From Pelorhabdus rhamnosifermentans (GTDB taxonomy: Bacteria > Bacillota > Negativicutes > UMGS1260): a stretch of 64,000 bases of DNA. The notes beneath the pieces are model-generated. The model did no database searches. It was not told where the DNA came from and saw nothing but the letters and a program-made list of their open reading frames with translations. The stretch spans positions 161,665-225,664 of the forward strand of contig NZ_JAHGVE010000002.1 of the NCBI RefSeq assembly GCF_018835585.1, given 5' to 3'. This document shows positions 48,065-56,788 of the stretch, one piece after another; position 1 is the stretch's first letter, and every line of letters begins with the position of its first letter. The translations under genes were made by a program, and so were the position numbers.

Positions 48065-49711
48065 ATGTCTAATGACACTTTGAAAGAAAAGCTTGCCGCT
48101 TATCAAGCAAAAGTTGATAAAGCGATAGCAAAATTCCCAGAACGCAAAAACCTCATGGCAGAACGTCTGTGCACTCCACTTGATATTGAGGGCTTTGACT
48201 ATGAAAAAGAACTTGGATTTCCTTCGGAATATCCCTATACTCGCGGGGTACAGCCGACCATGTACCGCGGTCGTTTCTGGACGATGCGTATGTATGCTGG
48301 TTTTGCTACAGCTGAAGAATCAAACAAACGTTATCGCTATTTAATCGAGTCTGGTGCAACCGGTCTTTCCTGCGCATTTGACCTTCCAACTCAAATCGGT
48401 TATGATTCTGATGACGAAGTTGCTACAGGTGAAGTAGGTAAGGTGGGTGTTGCAATCGACTCCCTAGCTGATATGGAAATTCTGTTTGATCAGATTGATC
48501 TTGGTAAAGTATCTACTTCCATGACAATCAATGCGCCAGCATCTGTTTTACTTGCTATGTATATTGCAGTAGGTGAAAAACAGGGTGTGTCTGCTGATAA
48601 ATTAAAGGGTACGATTCAAAATGATATTTTGAAAGAGTATGCTGCTCGCGGAACTTACATTTTCCCGCCAAAACCTTCTATGCGCTTAATCACGAACGTA
48701 TTTGAATATTGTTCGAAAAATGTACCTTCGTGGAATACTATTTCAATCTCTGGTTATCATATTCGCGAGGCGGGTTCAACGGCTGCACAAGAAATCGCTT
48801 TTACGATTGCAGATGGTATTGCCTATGTTGAAGCCGCTTTAAAGGCTGGCCTTGATGTTGATGCTTTTGCCGGACGTCTTTCCTTCTTCTGGAATGCACA
48901 TAATAACTTCTTTGAAGAAGTGGCTAAATATCGTGCGTCTCGCCGCATTTGGGCAAAAATTATGAAAGATCGTTTCAAAGCGCAAAAAGCAAAATCCATG
49001 ATGCTCCGTTTCCATACGCAAACAGCAGGTTCTATGCTGACAGCACAACAACCGATGAATAATATCGTTCGTGTTGCTCTACAGACAGCTGCAGCTGTTA
49101 TGGGTGGTACGCAATCACTTCATACGAATTCCAAAGACGAAGCATTGGCTTTGCCAACAGAAGAATCTGTTCAGGTAGCTCTTCGTACGCAGCAAATTGT
49201 AGCTTATGAAAGCGGTATTGCTGATACAATTGATCCACTTGGCGGTTCTTACTATGTGGAATCACTTACAAATAAAATTGAAGCCGAAGCCATGGAATAC
49301 ATCAAGAAAATTGATGAAATGGGCGGCGCTGTTGTTGCTATTGAAAAAGGCTATATTCAGAGAGAAATTCAGGATAGTGCTTACAAATGGCAAATGGATG
49401 TTGAGAAAAACAACCGCATTATTGTCGGCGTAAACAAATTCCAAGTGGAAGAAAAGCCTGTTGAAGGTCTGCTGCGTGTAGATGCTTCCGTTGGCGAACT
49501 TCAGAAGAAAAAATTGGCTGATTTGAGAGCAAAACGTGATAATAAAGCTGTTCAAGAGAGTCTCGCTGCTCTTGAAGCAGGCTGCAAAGATGAACATGTT
49601 AATTTGATGCCGCTTATTATTGCTGCAGTTCATACTTATGCAACGCTTGGCGAAATTTGTGGTGTAATGCGTAAAGTATTCGGCGAATATGAATCGCATG
49701 TAAACTTGTAA
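48065..49711 (+). CDS. mcmA: Methylmalonyl-CoA mutase, large (catalytic) chain
   Basis: A 548-residue TIM-barrel chain that isomerises succinyl-CoA and R-methylmalonyl-CoA with adenosylcobalamin. Signatures: [56 protein letters not shown] and [16 protein letters not shown]. The B12-binding domain is missing and is the next gene, so the enzyme is of the split type also found in archaea and many Negativicutes. Confidence 0.95.
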   Translation: MSNDTLKEKLAAYQAKVDKAIAKFPERKNLMAERLCTPLDIEGFDYEKELGFPSEYPYTRGVQPTMYRGRFWTMRMYAGFATAEESNKRYRYLIESGATGLSCAFDLPTQIGYDSDDEVATGEVGKVGVAIDSLADMEILFDQIDLGKVSTSMTINAPASVLLAMYIAVGEKQGVSADKLKGTIQNDILKEYAARGTYIFPPKPSMRLITNVFEYCSKNVPSWNTISISGYHIREAGSTAAQEIAFTIADGIAYVEAALKAGLDVDAFAGRLSFFWNAHNNFFEEVAKYRASRRIWAKIMKDRFKAQKAKSMMLRFHTQTAGSMLTAQQPMNNIVRVALQTAAAVMGGTQSLHTNSKDEALALPTEESVQVALRTQQIVAYESGIADTIDPLGGSYYVESLTNKIEAEAMEYIKKIDEMGGAVVAIEKGYIQREIQDSAYKWQMDVEKNNRIIVGVNKFQVEEKPVEGLLRVDASVGELQKKKLADLRAKRDNKAVQESLAALEAGCKDEHVNLMPLIIAAVHTYATLGEICGVMRKVFGEYESHVNL

Positions 49712-49731
49712 GAAGGGTAGGAGGGACAACG

Positions 49732-50124
49732 ATGGAAAAACGTATAAGAGTATTAGTAGCTAAACCTGGTCTTGATGGTCATGATCGTGGTGCTAAAGTT
49801 GTAGCCCGCGCTCTTCGCGACGCCGGCTTTGAGGTTATTTACACAGGTCTTCGTCAAACGCCTGAACAAATTGCTGAAGCAGCATTGCAAGAGGACGTAA
49901 ATGTCGTTGCATTGAGCTTGCTTTCAGGCGCACATAATCATTTATTCCCCAAAGTTATCGGTTTATTAAAAGGTAAAGGAATGTCTGACGTTCTTGTTAT
50001 CGGCGGCGGCGTAATTCCTGATTCGGATATTCCAGGTTTAAAAGAAGCTGGTGTAGCTGAAGTCTTTACACCAGGTACAACAACTGCGAAAATTGTAGAA
50101 TTTATTACGGCTAACGTAAAATAA
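49732..50124 (+). CDS. mcmB: Methylmalonyl-CoA mutase, cobalamin-binding chain
   Basis: A 130-residue B12-binding domain with DGHDRGAKV: Asp15, His17 and Gly20 make the DxHxxG motif whose His is the lower cobalt ligand. LSLLSGAH and IGGGVIPD complete the flavodoxin-like site. It starts 20 bases after the large chain and must pair with it. A hairpin (50161-50189) lies between it and meaB. Confidence 0.95.
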   Translation: MEKRIRVLVAKPGLDGHDRGAKVVARALRDAGFEVIYTGLRQTPEQIAEAALQEDVNVVALSLLSGAHNHLFPKVIGLLKGKGMSDVLVIGGGVIPDSDIPGLKEAGVAEVFTPGTTTAKIVEFITANVK

Positions 50125-50160
50125 ATTCACTGCAAGGACGCCAATAATTTTGTGGAGGTT

Positions 50161-50189
50161 CTGCTGCTTCTCTGATGAAGAAGCAGCAG
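50161..50189 (+). other. Intercistronic hairpin between mcmB and meaB
   Basis: An 11-bp perfect stem (50161-50171 against 50179-50189), 7-base loop, no T run. Probably sets relative expression or stability of the mutase and chaperone messages. Confidence 0.65.
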
Positions 50190-50212
50190 GAATCCATAAG
50201 GTGGTGCATATA

Positions 50213-51151
50213 GTGGACATAGCAACTGAATTATTGGCAGGATCGCGCCTGGCATTATCCAGAGCGATTACAGCTGTCGAAAATGAATATGACGATGCCG
50301 TAGAGATTATGAAAAAAATCTACAGCCATACAGGAAAAGCACAGGTTATTGGTATCACAGGTCCTCCTGGTGCTGGAAAAAGTACGTTGACAGATAAACT
50401 TGTCAAAGAATATCGCAGGCAAGGTAAAACAGTGGGAATTATTGCGATTGATCCCACAAGTCCCTTTACTGGTGGCGCTATCTTGGGTGATCGTATTCGA
50501 ATGAATGACCTCACGACAGATGAGGGGGTATTTATTCGCAGTATGGGAACACGGGGAAGTCTAGGCGGTTTATCACGCAAAACAGCGGAAGCTGTCAAGA
50601 TTATGGATGCTTTTGGTAAAGATATTATTTTTGTTGAAACAGTGGGTGTAGGCCAATCGGAAATTGATATTGTCAAGATGGCTGACACCACTTGTGTAAT
50701 CCTTGTTCCGGGATTGGGCGATGATATTCAAGCGATTAAAGCGGGGATTCTTGAAATTGGTGATGCTTTTGTCATTAATAAAGCGGACCGTGAAGGTGTT
50801 GAACGACTCAATATTGAACTTGAAATGATGCTTGAATTGGATCAGGACAAGGGTGAGTGGCGTCCCCCTGTAAAGCGGACAGTTGCCCAAGAAAATACGG
50901 GCATTACGGAACTTATTGCTGTATTAGATGACCATTATCACTATTTGGTAGAGTCGGGACAACTTGCGGCGCGTCGTAAAAAACGCACGAAAGATGAACT
51001 AGTTACCATGATTCATGATGACATTGGGCGTTATGTGTCGAAAAAAATTATAGCAGGCAAAGAATTCGAAGAAATTTTGTCTCATGTTGAGAAAAGAGAA
51101 AAAGATCCTTATACAGTTGTTAGTGAAATTATTACCAGTGTTTTAAAATAA
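50213..51151 (+). CDS. meaB: Methylmalonyl-CoA mutase-associated GTPase MeaB
   Basis: A 312-residue G3E-family GTPase that protects and reloads the B12 mutase. Walker A GITGPPGAGKSTL, the base segment IDPTSPFTGGAILGDR, the EtVGVGQSE switch (ETVGVGQSE) and NKADREG are visible. The GTG at 50213 has AAGGTGGTG upstream and matches the family N-terminus (LLAGSRLALSRAIT); the longer frame begins in the hairpin at 50161. Confidence 0.95.
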   Translation: MDIATELLAGSRLALSRAITAVENEYDDAVEIMKKIYSHTGKAQVIGITGPPGAGKSTLTDKLVKEYRRQGKTVGIIAIDPTSPFTGGAILGDRIRMNDLTTDEGVFIRSMGTRGSLGGLSRKTAEAVKIMDAFGKDIIFVETVGVGQSEIDIVKMADTTCVILVPGLGDDIQAIKAGILEIGDAFVINKADREGVERLNIELEMMLELDQDKGEWRPPVKRTVAQENTGITELIAVLDDHYHYLVESGQLAARRKKRTKDELVTMIHDDIGRYVSKKIIAGKEFEEILSHVEKREKDPYTVVSEIITSVLK

Positions 51152-51182
51152 ATCGGTAGCAAAATAAAAGGGGGAAATGTAC

Positions 51183-51590
51183 ATGTTTGACGTGTTAAAA
51201 GTAGACCATATTGGTATTGCTGTAAAAGACTTAGCCGAAGCTAAAAAATTCTATACGGAAATGCTCGGTATTAAGGCTATGGGCGAAGAAGTCGTTGAAC
51301 AGCAAAAAGTAAAAGTATGCTTTATTCCTTGCGGAGACAGCGAACTTGAATTACTTGAATCAACTTCACCAGATGGTCCGATTGCTAAATTTATTGAGAA
51401 AAATGGACAAGGCATTCAACATCTTGCACTGCGTGTTGACAATATCGAAGCAACTCTTGCTGATCTTAAGGAAAAAGGTGTTCGTCTCATTGATGAAAAA
51501 CCTCGTTATGGTGCAGGTGGAGCAAGTATTGCTTTTGTACATCCAAAAGCAACAGGTGGTATCTTGTTAGAATTATCTCAGCGCAAATAA
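51183..51590 (+). CDS. mce: Methylmalonyl-CoA epimerase
   Basis: A 135-residue vicinal-oxygen-chelate protein interconverting R- and S-methylmalonyl-CoA between the mutase and the decarboxylase. DHIGIAVKD (metal His), QHLALRVDN (second His) and GGILLELSQ (Glu ligand) are in place. ATG at 51183 fits the GGGGG site better than the ATG two codons before. Confidence 0.95.
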   Translation: MFDVLKVDHIGIAVKDLAEAKKFYTEMLGIKAMGEEVVEQQKVKVCFIPCGDSELELLESTSPDGPIAKFIEKNGQGIQHLALRVDNIEATLADLKEKGVRLIDEKPRYGAGGASIAFVHPKATGGILLELSQRK

Positions 51591-51625
51591 GTTTTACAAG
51601 ATAGCAATTATAATGGAGGTGTCAT

Positions 51626-53155
51626 ATGGCTACTGTTCAAGAAAAACTGCAAGATCTTAAAGAACGTCGCGAAAAAGTAATCGCAGGTGGCGGCCAGAAA
51701 GCAATAGACAAGCAACATGCGAAGGGAAAATTGACTTCGCGTGAAAGAATTGATTTATTGCTTGATCCAGGTTCTTTTGTTGAATTAGATCAATTTGTTA
51801 CGCATCGCTGCACAAATTTTGGTATGGAGAAAAAAGAGTCACCAGGTGAAGGTGTTACAACCGGTTATGGTACTGTTGATGGGCGGCTTATTTATGTATA
51901 TGCCCAGGACTTTACGGTTATAGGCGGTGCACTTGGTGAAATGCATGCAGCTAAAATTGCCAAGGTTCAGCAAATGGCGTTAAAAATGGGTGCGCCGATT
52001 GTTGGTTTGGCTGATTCCGGCGGAGCGAGAATTCAAGAAGCTGTTGATGCCTTATCAGGCTATGGAAAAATTTTCTTTAATAATACCATGGCATCTGGTG
52101 TCATTCCGCAGATCTCTGTTATTATGGGACCAAGCGCAGGTGGCGCTGTTTACTCTCCAGCGTTAACTGACTTTATCTTTATGGTGAAAAACACCAGCCA
52201 AATGTTCCTTACCGGTCCGGCGGTTATTAAATCAGTTACAGCGGAAGAAGTGACAGCTGAAGCTTTGGGCGGAGCCATCACTCATAACCAGACCTCTGGT
52301 GTATCCCAGTTTGCTGCCGAAAATGATGAAGATGCGCTGAAGCAGGTTCGTTACCTCTTAAGTTTCCTTCCTAGCAACAACCTGGAAGATGCTCCCATTG
52401 TTGATACGGGTGATGATGCGGCACGTACGGATGAAGGGCTAAACACTTTAATGCCTGATAATCCAAATCAACCGTATGACATGTATGATGTGATTAAGTC
52501 TATCGTCGATAATGGCGAATACTTTGATGTTGCATCGTATTTTGGTAAAAATATGATTACCTGTTTTGCCCGGATTGATGGACAAAGTGTTGGTATTATT
52601 GCTAATCAACCAGCAGTAATGGCCGGTTGCTTGGACATTAATGCGTCTGATAAAGCAGCCCGTTTCGTTCGGACTTGCGATGCTTATAACATCCCTCTGT
52701 TAACGCTCGTAGATGTTCCTGGCTTCTTACCTGGTACGCAGCAAGAATACGGCGGAGTTATTCGTCATGGTGCGAAAATGCTTTATGCTTATTCCGAAGC
52801 AACAGTACCTAAAATTACCGTAATTACACGTAAAGCTTACGGTGGTTCTTATCTTGCCATGTGCTCGAAAGATCTGGGTGCTGACCAAGTATTTGCTTGG
52901 CCTTCAGCTGAAATCGCCGTTATGGGACCTGCTGGCGCTGCAAATATTATTTTCCGCGGTCATGATAATATTAAAGAAGAGACTGCAGAATATATTAAAG
53001 ACTTTGCCAACCCTTATAAAGCAGCAGAACGTGGTTTTGTGGATATTGTTATCGAACCTAGCCAAACGCGGCCACAGGTTGTTAATGCCTTAAATATGCT
53101 GGCAACAAAGAGAGAATCTCGTCCTGCCAAAAAGCATGGCAATATTCCTTTATAA
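51626..53155 (+). CDS. mmdA: Methylmalonyl-CoA decarboxylase alpha subunit (carboxyltransferase)
   Basis: A 509-residue carboxyltransferase moving CO2 from S-methylmalonyl-CoA to the biotin carrier, giving propionyl-CoA. N-terminal KGKLTSRERIDLLLDPGSF, the oxyanion-hole segments GLADSGGARIQE, GPSAGGAVYSPA and a C-terminal ITRKAYGGSYLAM are typical. It is the first structural gene of the sodium-pump block, followed by a small membrane protein and the beta subunit. Confidence 0.96.
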   Translation: MATVQEKLQDLKERREKVIAGGGQKAIDKQHAKGKLTSRERIDLLLDPGSFVELDQFVTHRCTNFGMEKKESPGEGVTTGYGTVDGRLIYVYAQDFTVIGGALGEMHAAKIAKVQQMALKMGAPIVGLADSGGARIQEAVDALSGYGKIFFNNTMASGVIPQISVIMGPSAGGAVYSPALTDFIFMVKNTSQMFLTGPAVIKSVTAEEVTAEALGGAITHNQTSGVSQFAAENDEDALKQVRYLLSFLPSNNLEDAPIVDTGDDAARTDEGLNTLMPDNPNQPYDMYDVIKSIVDNGEYFDVASYFGKNMITCFARIDGQSVGIIANQPAVMAGCLDINASDKAARFVRTCDAYNIPLLTLVDVPGFLPGTQQEYGGVIRHGAKMLYAYSEATVPKITVITRKAYGGSYLAMCSKDLGADQVFAWPSAEIAVMGPAGAANIIFRGHDNIKEETAEYIKDFANPYKAAERGFVDIVIEPSQTRPQVVNALNMLATKRESRPAKKHGNIPL

Positions 53156-53278
53156 AAACCAGCTATCCATTTCCTGATAATAGCGAGCTTGACGAGACAA
53201 CTTATGTTTGCCAGAGCCAAGCTCGTTGTTATATAATATACTGTATACCATTATTTTGAATAGAAAGGGGAATACTAT

Positions 53279-53440
53279 ATGATAATACCTGATACAGTAG
53301 AAGGATCGATTTTGCTTAGCGTCATCGATTTCATTCTCAGCTTTGTTATTATTTGGGGTATCGGACTTGTGCTTTACGCTTTTCCGCTCTTGAACAAATT
53401 AGGCGCAGTTGATGAGGACAAGCTAAAAGGCGGTCACTAA
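53279..53440 (+). CDS. Small single-span membrane protein of the Mmd complex
   Basis: A 53-residue protein: one hydrophobic helix at about residues 10-35 (LLSVIDFILSFVIIWGIGLVLYA) and a charged tail ending in KGGH. AAAGGGG precedes the ATG. It lies between mmdA and mmdB. In Veillonella the pump has small subunits (delta, about 115 aa; epsilon, about 55 aa); this protein is a candidate for the epsilon-like one, though I see no diagnostic motif. Too short for a confident family call. Confidence 0.72.
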   Translation: MIIPDTVEGSILLSVIDFILSFVIIWGIGLVLYAFPLLNKLGAVDEDKLKGGH

Positions 53441-53472
53441 AATTTCTAGAAATATAGGAGGTATGTAGCTAC

Positions 53473-54603
53473 ATGTTTGAAGAAATAGGCTCATTATTAG
53501 TGGATATGCTTAATCAAACAGGTGTCGTGCATTTGTGGTACGGCAACGTGATTATGATGGCTGTTGGTGCAGTCATGATTTATTTAGCAATAGTTAAAAA
53601 ATATGAACCCTTACTGTTAGTTGGTATCGGGTTTGCTTGTATCGTTTCCAATGCTCCTGGTGCTGGTCTGGCTGATCCTGGTGGATTGTTCTGGTATGCC
53701 TATCAAGGCGTAGCCCTCGTTATTCTCCCACCGCTCATTTTCCTTGGTGTTGGAGCCATGACGGACTTTGGTCCGATGATTTCCAATCCGAGCTTGGTTA
53801 TTTTAGGTGCTGCAGCTCATTTAGGGATCTTTGTTGCTTTAATTGGCGCCAAAATGCTTGGCTTTACACTCGGTGAAGCCGGTGCAATCGGCATTATCGG
53901 CGGCGCAGACGGCCCAATGGCTATCTTTGTTACCATGAAGCTTGCTCCGCATTTGCTGCCGCAGATTTCTGTTGCTGCTTATTCGTATATGGCACTTATG
54001 CCTCTAATTCAACCACCGATTATGAAAGCTTTTACAACGAAGAAAGAACGTCAAATTATTATGGAACAGGTTCGTCCTGTGAGTCGCTTAGAGAAAATTG
54101 TTTTCCCGATGGTTATTGCAGTAATTGTGGACTTACTTCTTCCTGGTGTAGCACCGCTTATTACCATGCTGATGCTGGGCAATCTGTTCCGTGAATGCGG
54201 CGTTGTTGACCGTCTGGCTACAACGGCAGCCAATGACTTGATGAACATTATCGTCATTACTTTGACTGTTGCTATTGGTTCAACGATGAATGCCGATACC
54301 TTCCTGACGGTTAAGACGCTGGAAATTATCGTACTTGGTTTGATTGCTTTTGGTTTTGGTACCTTTTCCGGTATTATTGGCGGACGTGTTCTGTGCTGGG
54401 CGAGTGGCGGCAAGGTTAATCCGCTGGTGGGTTCCGCAGGTATCGCTTCCGTTCCAATCGCCGCCCGTGTTGCCCATGTTGTGGCACTCAAAGAAAATCC
54501 TTACAACTTCCTGATTATGCATGCAATGGGACCGAATCTTGCTGGTGTATTTGGTACAGCCATTTCCGGTGGTATTATGCTGGCACTGATTGGTGTAAAA
54601 TAG
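53473..54603 (+). CDS. mmdB: Methylmalonyl-CoA decarboxylase beta subunit, sodium pump
   Basis: A 376-residue OadB-family membrane protein with about nine helices. It decarboxylates carboxybiotin and exports sodium. GIIGGADGPMAIFVTMKLAP holds the conserved Asp of the ion path, and VGSAGIASVPIAARVAH is the second signature. Length agrees with the family. It is separated from the biotin carrier by a carbonic-anhydrase-like gene and two small membrane proteins. Confidence 0.95.
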   Translation: MFEEIGSLLVDMLNQTGVVHLWYGNVIMMAVGAVMIYLAIVKKYEPLLLVGIGFACIVSNAPGAGLADPGGLFWYAYQGVALVILPPLIFLGVGAMTDFGPMISNPSLVILGAAAHLGIFVALIGAKMLGFTLGEAGAIGIIGGADGPMAIFVTMKLAPHLLPQISVAAYSYMALMPLIQPPIMKAFTTKKERQIIMEQVRPVSRLEKIVFPMVIAVIVDLLLPGVAPLITMLMLGNLFRECGVVDRLATTAANDLMNIIVITLTVAIGSTMNADTFLTVKTLEIIVLGLIAFGFGTFSGIIGGRVLCWASGGKVNPLVGSAGIASVPIAARVAHVVALKENPYNFLIMHAMGPNLAGVFGTAISGGIMLALIGVK

Positions 54604-54734
54604 TCATTTAAAGTGCATTTAATTGCTTGTACTACAGGGCGAGTGTGGCCTTGTAGTATAAGCTACCTTCTACTTGCGATAGTGTACAAAAGATTCTTTC
54701 ATATGCTGAAACCAGTTGGATTGGAGAGACTATC

Positions 54735-55337
54735 ATGATTGGAAAGTCGATTAGAACCCCTTGGTTTGCGGGAGCCGATGCTCCTGAAGTATCAGAAAAA
54801 TCGTTTATTTCGACTACTGCAACGTTGATTGGAAAAGTGGTCATAAAGGATTATGTTCTTGTTAGTCCTGGAGCAAGTTTACGTGCTGATGAAGGCGGCG
54901 AGATCCATGTATGTCATAATGCCAATGTGCAAGATAATGTGATTATGCATGGATTAAAAGATAAGCGGGTAGAAATAGACGGAGAGGCTTATTCCATTTT
55001 TATCGGAGCCAATTCTTCTTGTGCTCACGCATCAATTATTCATGGACCTGCATCTGTTGGTGAAAATACTTTTATTGGGTTTACAGCTGTTGTTCATTCG
55101 TCGCAAATTGGTAATGACTGTTTTATTGGTCATGGAGCAAAGGTGATTGGGGTTACTATTCCAGATGGCAAATTTGTACCTCATGGGGCCATTATTACCA
55201 CAGCTGCGGAGGTGGCGAAGTTAACGGAAGTTCCAGCTGACTTAAAAGGATTTAATGAAGAAGTTGTTGAAGTTAATACAGACCTTGCTAAGTGTTATCT
55301 TGAGGCGTACGGTCATATGTCACCAACTTTTCCATGA
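54735..55337 (+). CDS. Gamma-type carbonic anhydrase-like hexapeptide-repeat protein
   Basis: A 200-residue left-handed beta-helix protein with hexapeptide repeats (STTATLIGKVVIKDYVLV, ASLRADEGGEIHVCHNANVQDNVIMH) and a GHGAKVIGV stretch. His residues in VQDNVIMHG, SSCAHASIIHGP and the following region are placed like the zinc ligands of the CamH/gamma-CA family. Its position between mmdB and the other pump genes suggests it handles the CO2 released by decarboxylation. A different acyltransferase-type role is possible. Confidence 0.75.
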   Translation: MIGKSIRTPWFAGADAPEVSEKSFISTTATLIGKVVIKDYVLVSPGASLRADEGGEIHVCHNANVQDNVIMHGLKDKRVEIDGEAYSIFIGANSSCAHASIIHGPASVGENTFIGFTAVVHSSQIGNDCFIGHGAKVIGVTIPDGKFVPHGAIITTAAEVAKLTEVPADLKGFNEEVVEVNTDLAKCYLEAYGHMSPTFP

Positions 55338-55372
55338 ATTTTTAAAACCGGTACTTGATGGAGGTGATTGCA

Positions 55373-55528
55373 TTGAATATGACCGCCTTTATCTCAGGCT
55401 TAATTGTTACATTGGGATACTATTTTTATACGACTCGCAAGGCGCGCAGAAAGTTTGACGAGGAGCAGTCGCGTAATCAAATAGTAAACGGCAGCCAGAC
55501 TGTACAGAATCCAAGTAGCAAAGAGTAA
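55373..55528 (+). CDS. Second small single-span membrane protein
   Basis: A 51-residue protein beginning MNMTAFISGLIVTLGYYFY (one membrane helix), then a basic TRKARRKFDEEQSRN segment and a polar tail. TTG start at 55373 after GGAGGTGAT at 8 bases; an ATG two codons later is the alternative. It precedes the OadG-like delta subunit. It may be an epsilon-like pump subunit or stabiliser; no motif proves this. Confidence 0.65.
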   Translation: MNMTAFISGLIVTLGYYFYTTRKARRKFDEEQSRNQIVNGSQTVQNPSSKE

Positions 55529-55573
55529 AGTACTGAAAGAATCATTATGATATTTTGAAAGGGGGAATAACTC

Positions 55574-55903
55574 ATGATGATGTGGTTTATTGTATTTTTA
55601 ATTGCAGTTATTATCTTGTGCTACGTAGCCAAAGTTGCTCAAGAAGCAAAAGATGCAAAAGAAGAAAAAAATAAGCCGAGAGAGGCACAAGCAGCTGTTC
55701 AAACCAGTTCTGTTAGTGTGCCACAGCCTGTTGCTCATACGGCAACTCAAGACGATGACGAATTGATTGCTGTGATTAGTGCCGCTATTGCAGCTATTTC
55801 AGGATCTACGAGTGTTCAAATTCTTAGCATTCGTAATGGCGGAAAAAGTTGGACTATGACAGGTCGTCAAGAAGTTATGGGTTTATTTACAAATCAAATG
55901 TAA
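55574..55903 (+). CDS. mmdD: Methylmalonyl-CoA decarboxylase delta subunit (OadG-like)
   Basis: A 109-residue protein with one N-terminal helix (MWFIVFLIAVIILCYVA), a charged and Pro/Thr-rich linker, and the C-terminal DDDELIAVISAAIAAI typical of delta/gamma subunits of sodium-pumping decarboxylases, which hold the carboxyltransferase and the beta subunit together. It lies just before the biotin carrier, as in Veillonella. Confidence 0.85.
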   Translation: MMMWFIVFLIAVIILCYVAKVAQEAKDAKEEKNKPREAQAAVQTSSVSVPQPVAHTATQDDDELIAVISAAIAAISGSTSVQILSIRNGGKSWTMTGRQEVMGLFTNQM

Positions 55904-55953
55904 GAGGTTAATACTTAGCAAATTTGTTTCAAACATATTGAGGAGGATGTACA

Positions 55954-56352
55954 ATGAAAAACTACTCTATTACTGTTAACGGAAAAACTTATGAAGTGGC
56001 TGTTGAAGAAAAAGGTGGTACTGCAGCTCCTAAAGCTGCTGCTCACACAACCGCAGCACCTGCACCAGCTCCAAAGGCAGCTCCGGCGGCACCAGCAGCA
56101 GCACCAGCTCCAAAGGCAGCTCCAGCTACTGGTGGTCCTGGTACCAAAGTTGCCGCTCCTATGCCTGGCAAAATCATTTCGCTAAAAGTGAGTGTGGGTG
56201 ATAGTGTAAAAAATGGTCAGGAATTACTTGTCATGGAAGCCATGAAAATGCATAATCCAGTTTTGGCTAATGCCGATGGCGCTGTCAAAGAAATTCTTGT
56301 TAAAGCAGGCGATCCTGTTCAGGCAGGTACTGTACTTGTAGTCATTGGTTAA
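55954..56352 (+). CDS. mmdC: Methylmalonyl-CoA decarboxylase gamma subunit, biotin carboxyl carrier
   Basis: A 132-residue carrier: short N-terminal strand domain (MKNYSITVNGKTYEV), an Ala/Pro-rich flexible linker at about 25-60, and the biotinyl domain with Lys98 in MEAMKMHNPV as the biotin site. It shuttles carboxyl groups between MmdA and MmdB. A decayed copy of its 5' part lies at 59986-60156. Confidence 0.95.
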   Translation: MKNYSITVNGKTYEVAVEEKGGTAAPKAAAHTTAAPAPAPKAAPAAPAAAPAPKAAPATGGPGTKVAAPMPGKIISLKVSVGDSVKNGQELLVMEAMKMHNPVLANADGAVKEILVKAGDPVQAGTVLVVIG

Positions 56353-56365
56353 TTTGTGATTTCCA

Positions 56366-56395
56366 GCCAGAAAGCCTTGTTATGGGCTTTCTGGC
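56366..56395 (+). terminator. Terminator of the propionate operon
   Basis: An 11-bp perfect stem (56366-56376 against 56385-56395) just after mmdC. The rest of the gene-free 56396-56788 holds no feature I can support; a minus-strand open stretch at 56532-56660 is discussed under rejected items. Confidence 0.8.
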
Positions 56396-56788
56396 AATTT
56401 ATAAAGATAAGCAAAGGGTTTTAGCTGCTTGTACCTTATCTTTCAACATTTATGCAGTATCGATCATCCATCATGTAGATTACATCAAAGTGTCAGAATA
56501 TTGCCCTGATTCACTGATCTTTAAAATGCTGTTAGTCAGTTAAGACCACTATATCGTGTAAGCTTTTTTCTGGAGATGTGTCTGAATAAAGACTGTTGAG
56601 CCTTGTTTGAATTGTAGGCAATTCGTTTGTGCCCATCAATTTGTATAATGCTTGATCCATTCTGAATAAATTTGAATCATGAAAACAGAGCAGGAGAGGG
56701 AATAGCTTTCTTTCTGCAAAACAGAAAGGTTGTGACTATTAAAAATACGAAAAACTGAATAGGTTTTTCTCGAATATGGTGATTATTA

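Noticed and set aside
56532-56660. 43-codon minus-strand frame with protein-like composition (starts MDQALYKLMG)
   Set aside because: No ribosome site, no recognisable family; could be a gene relic but I cannot support it.
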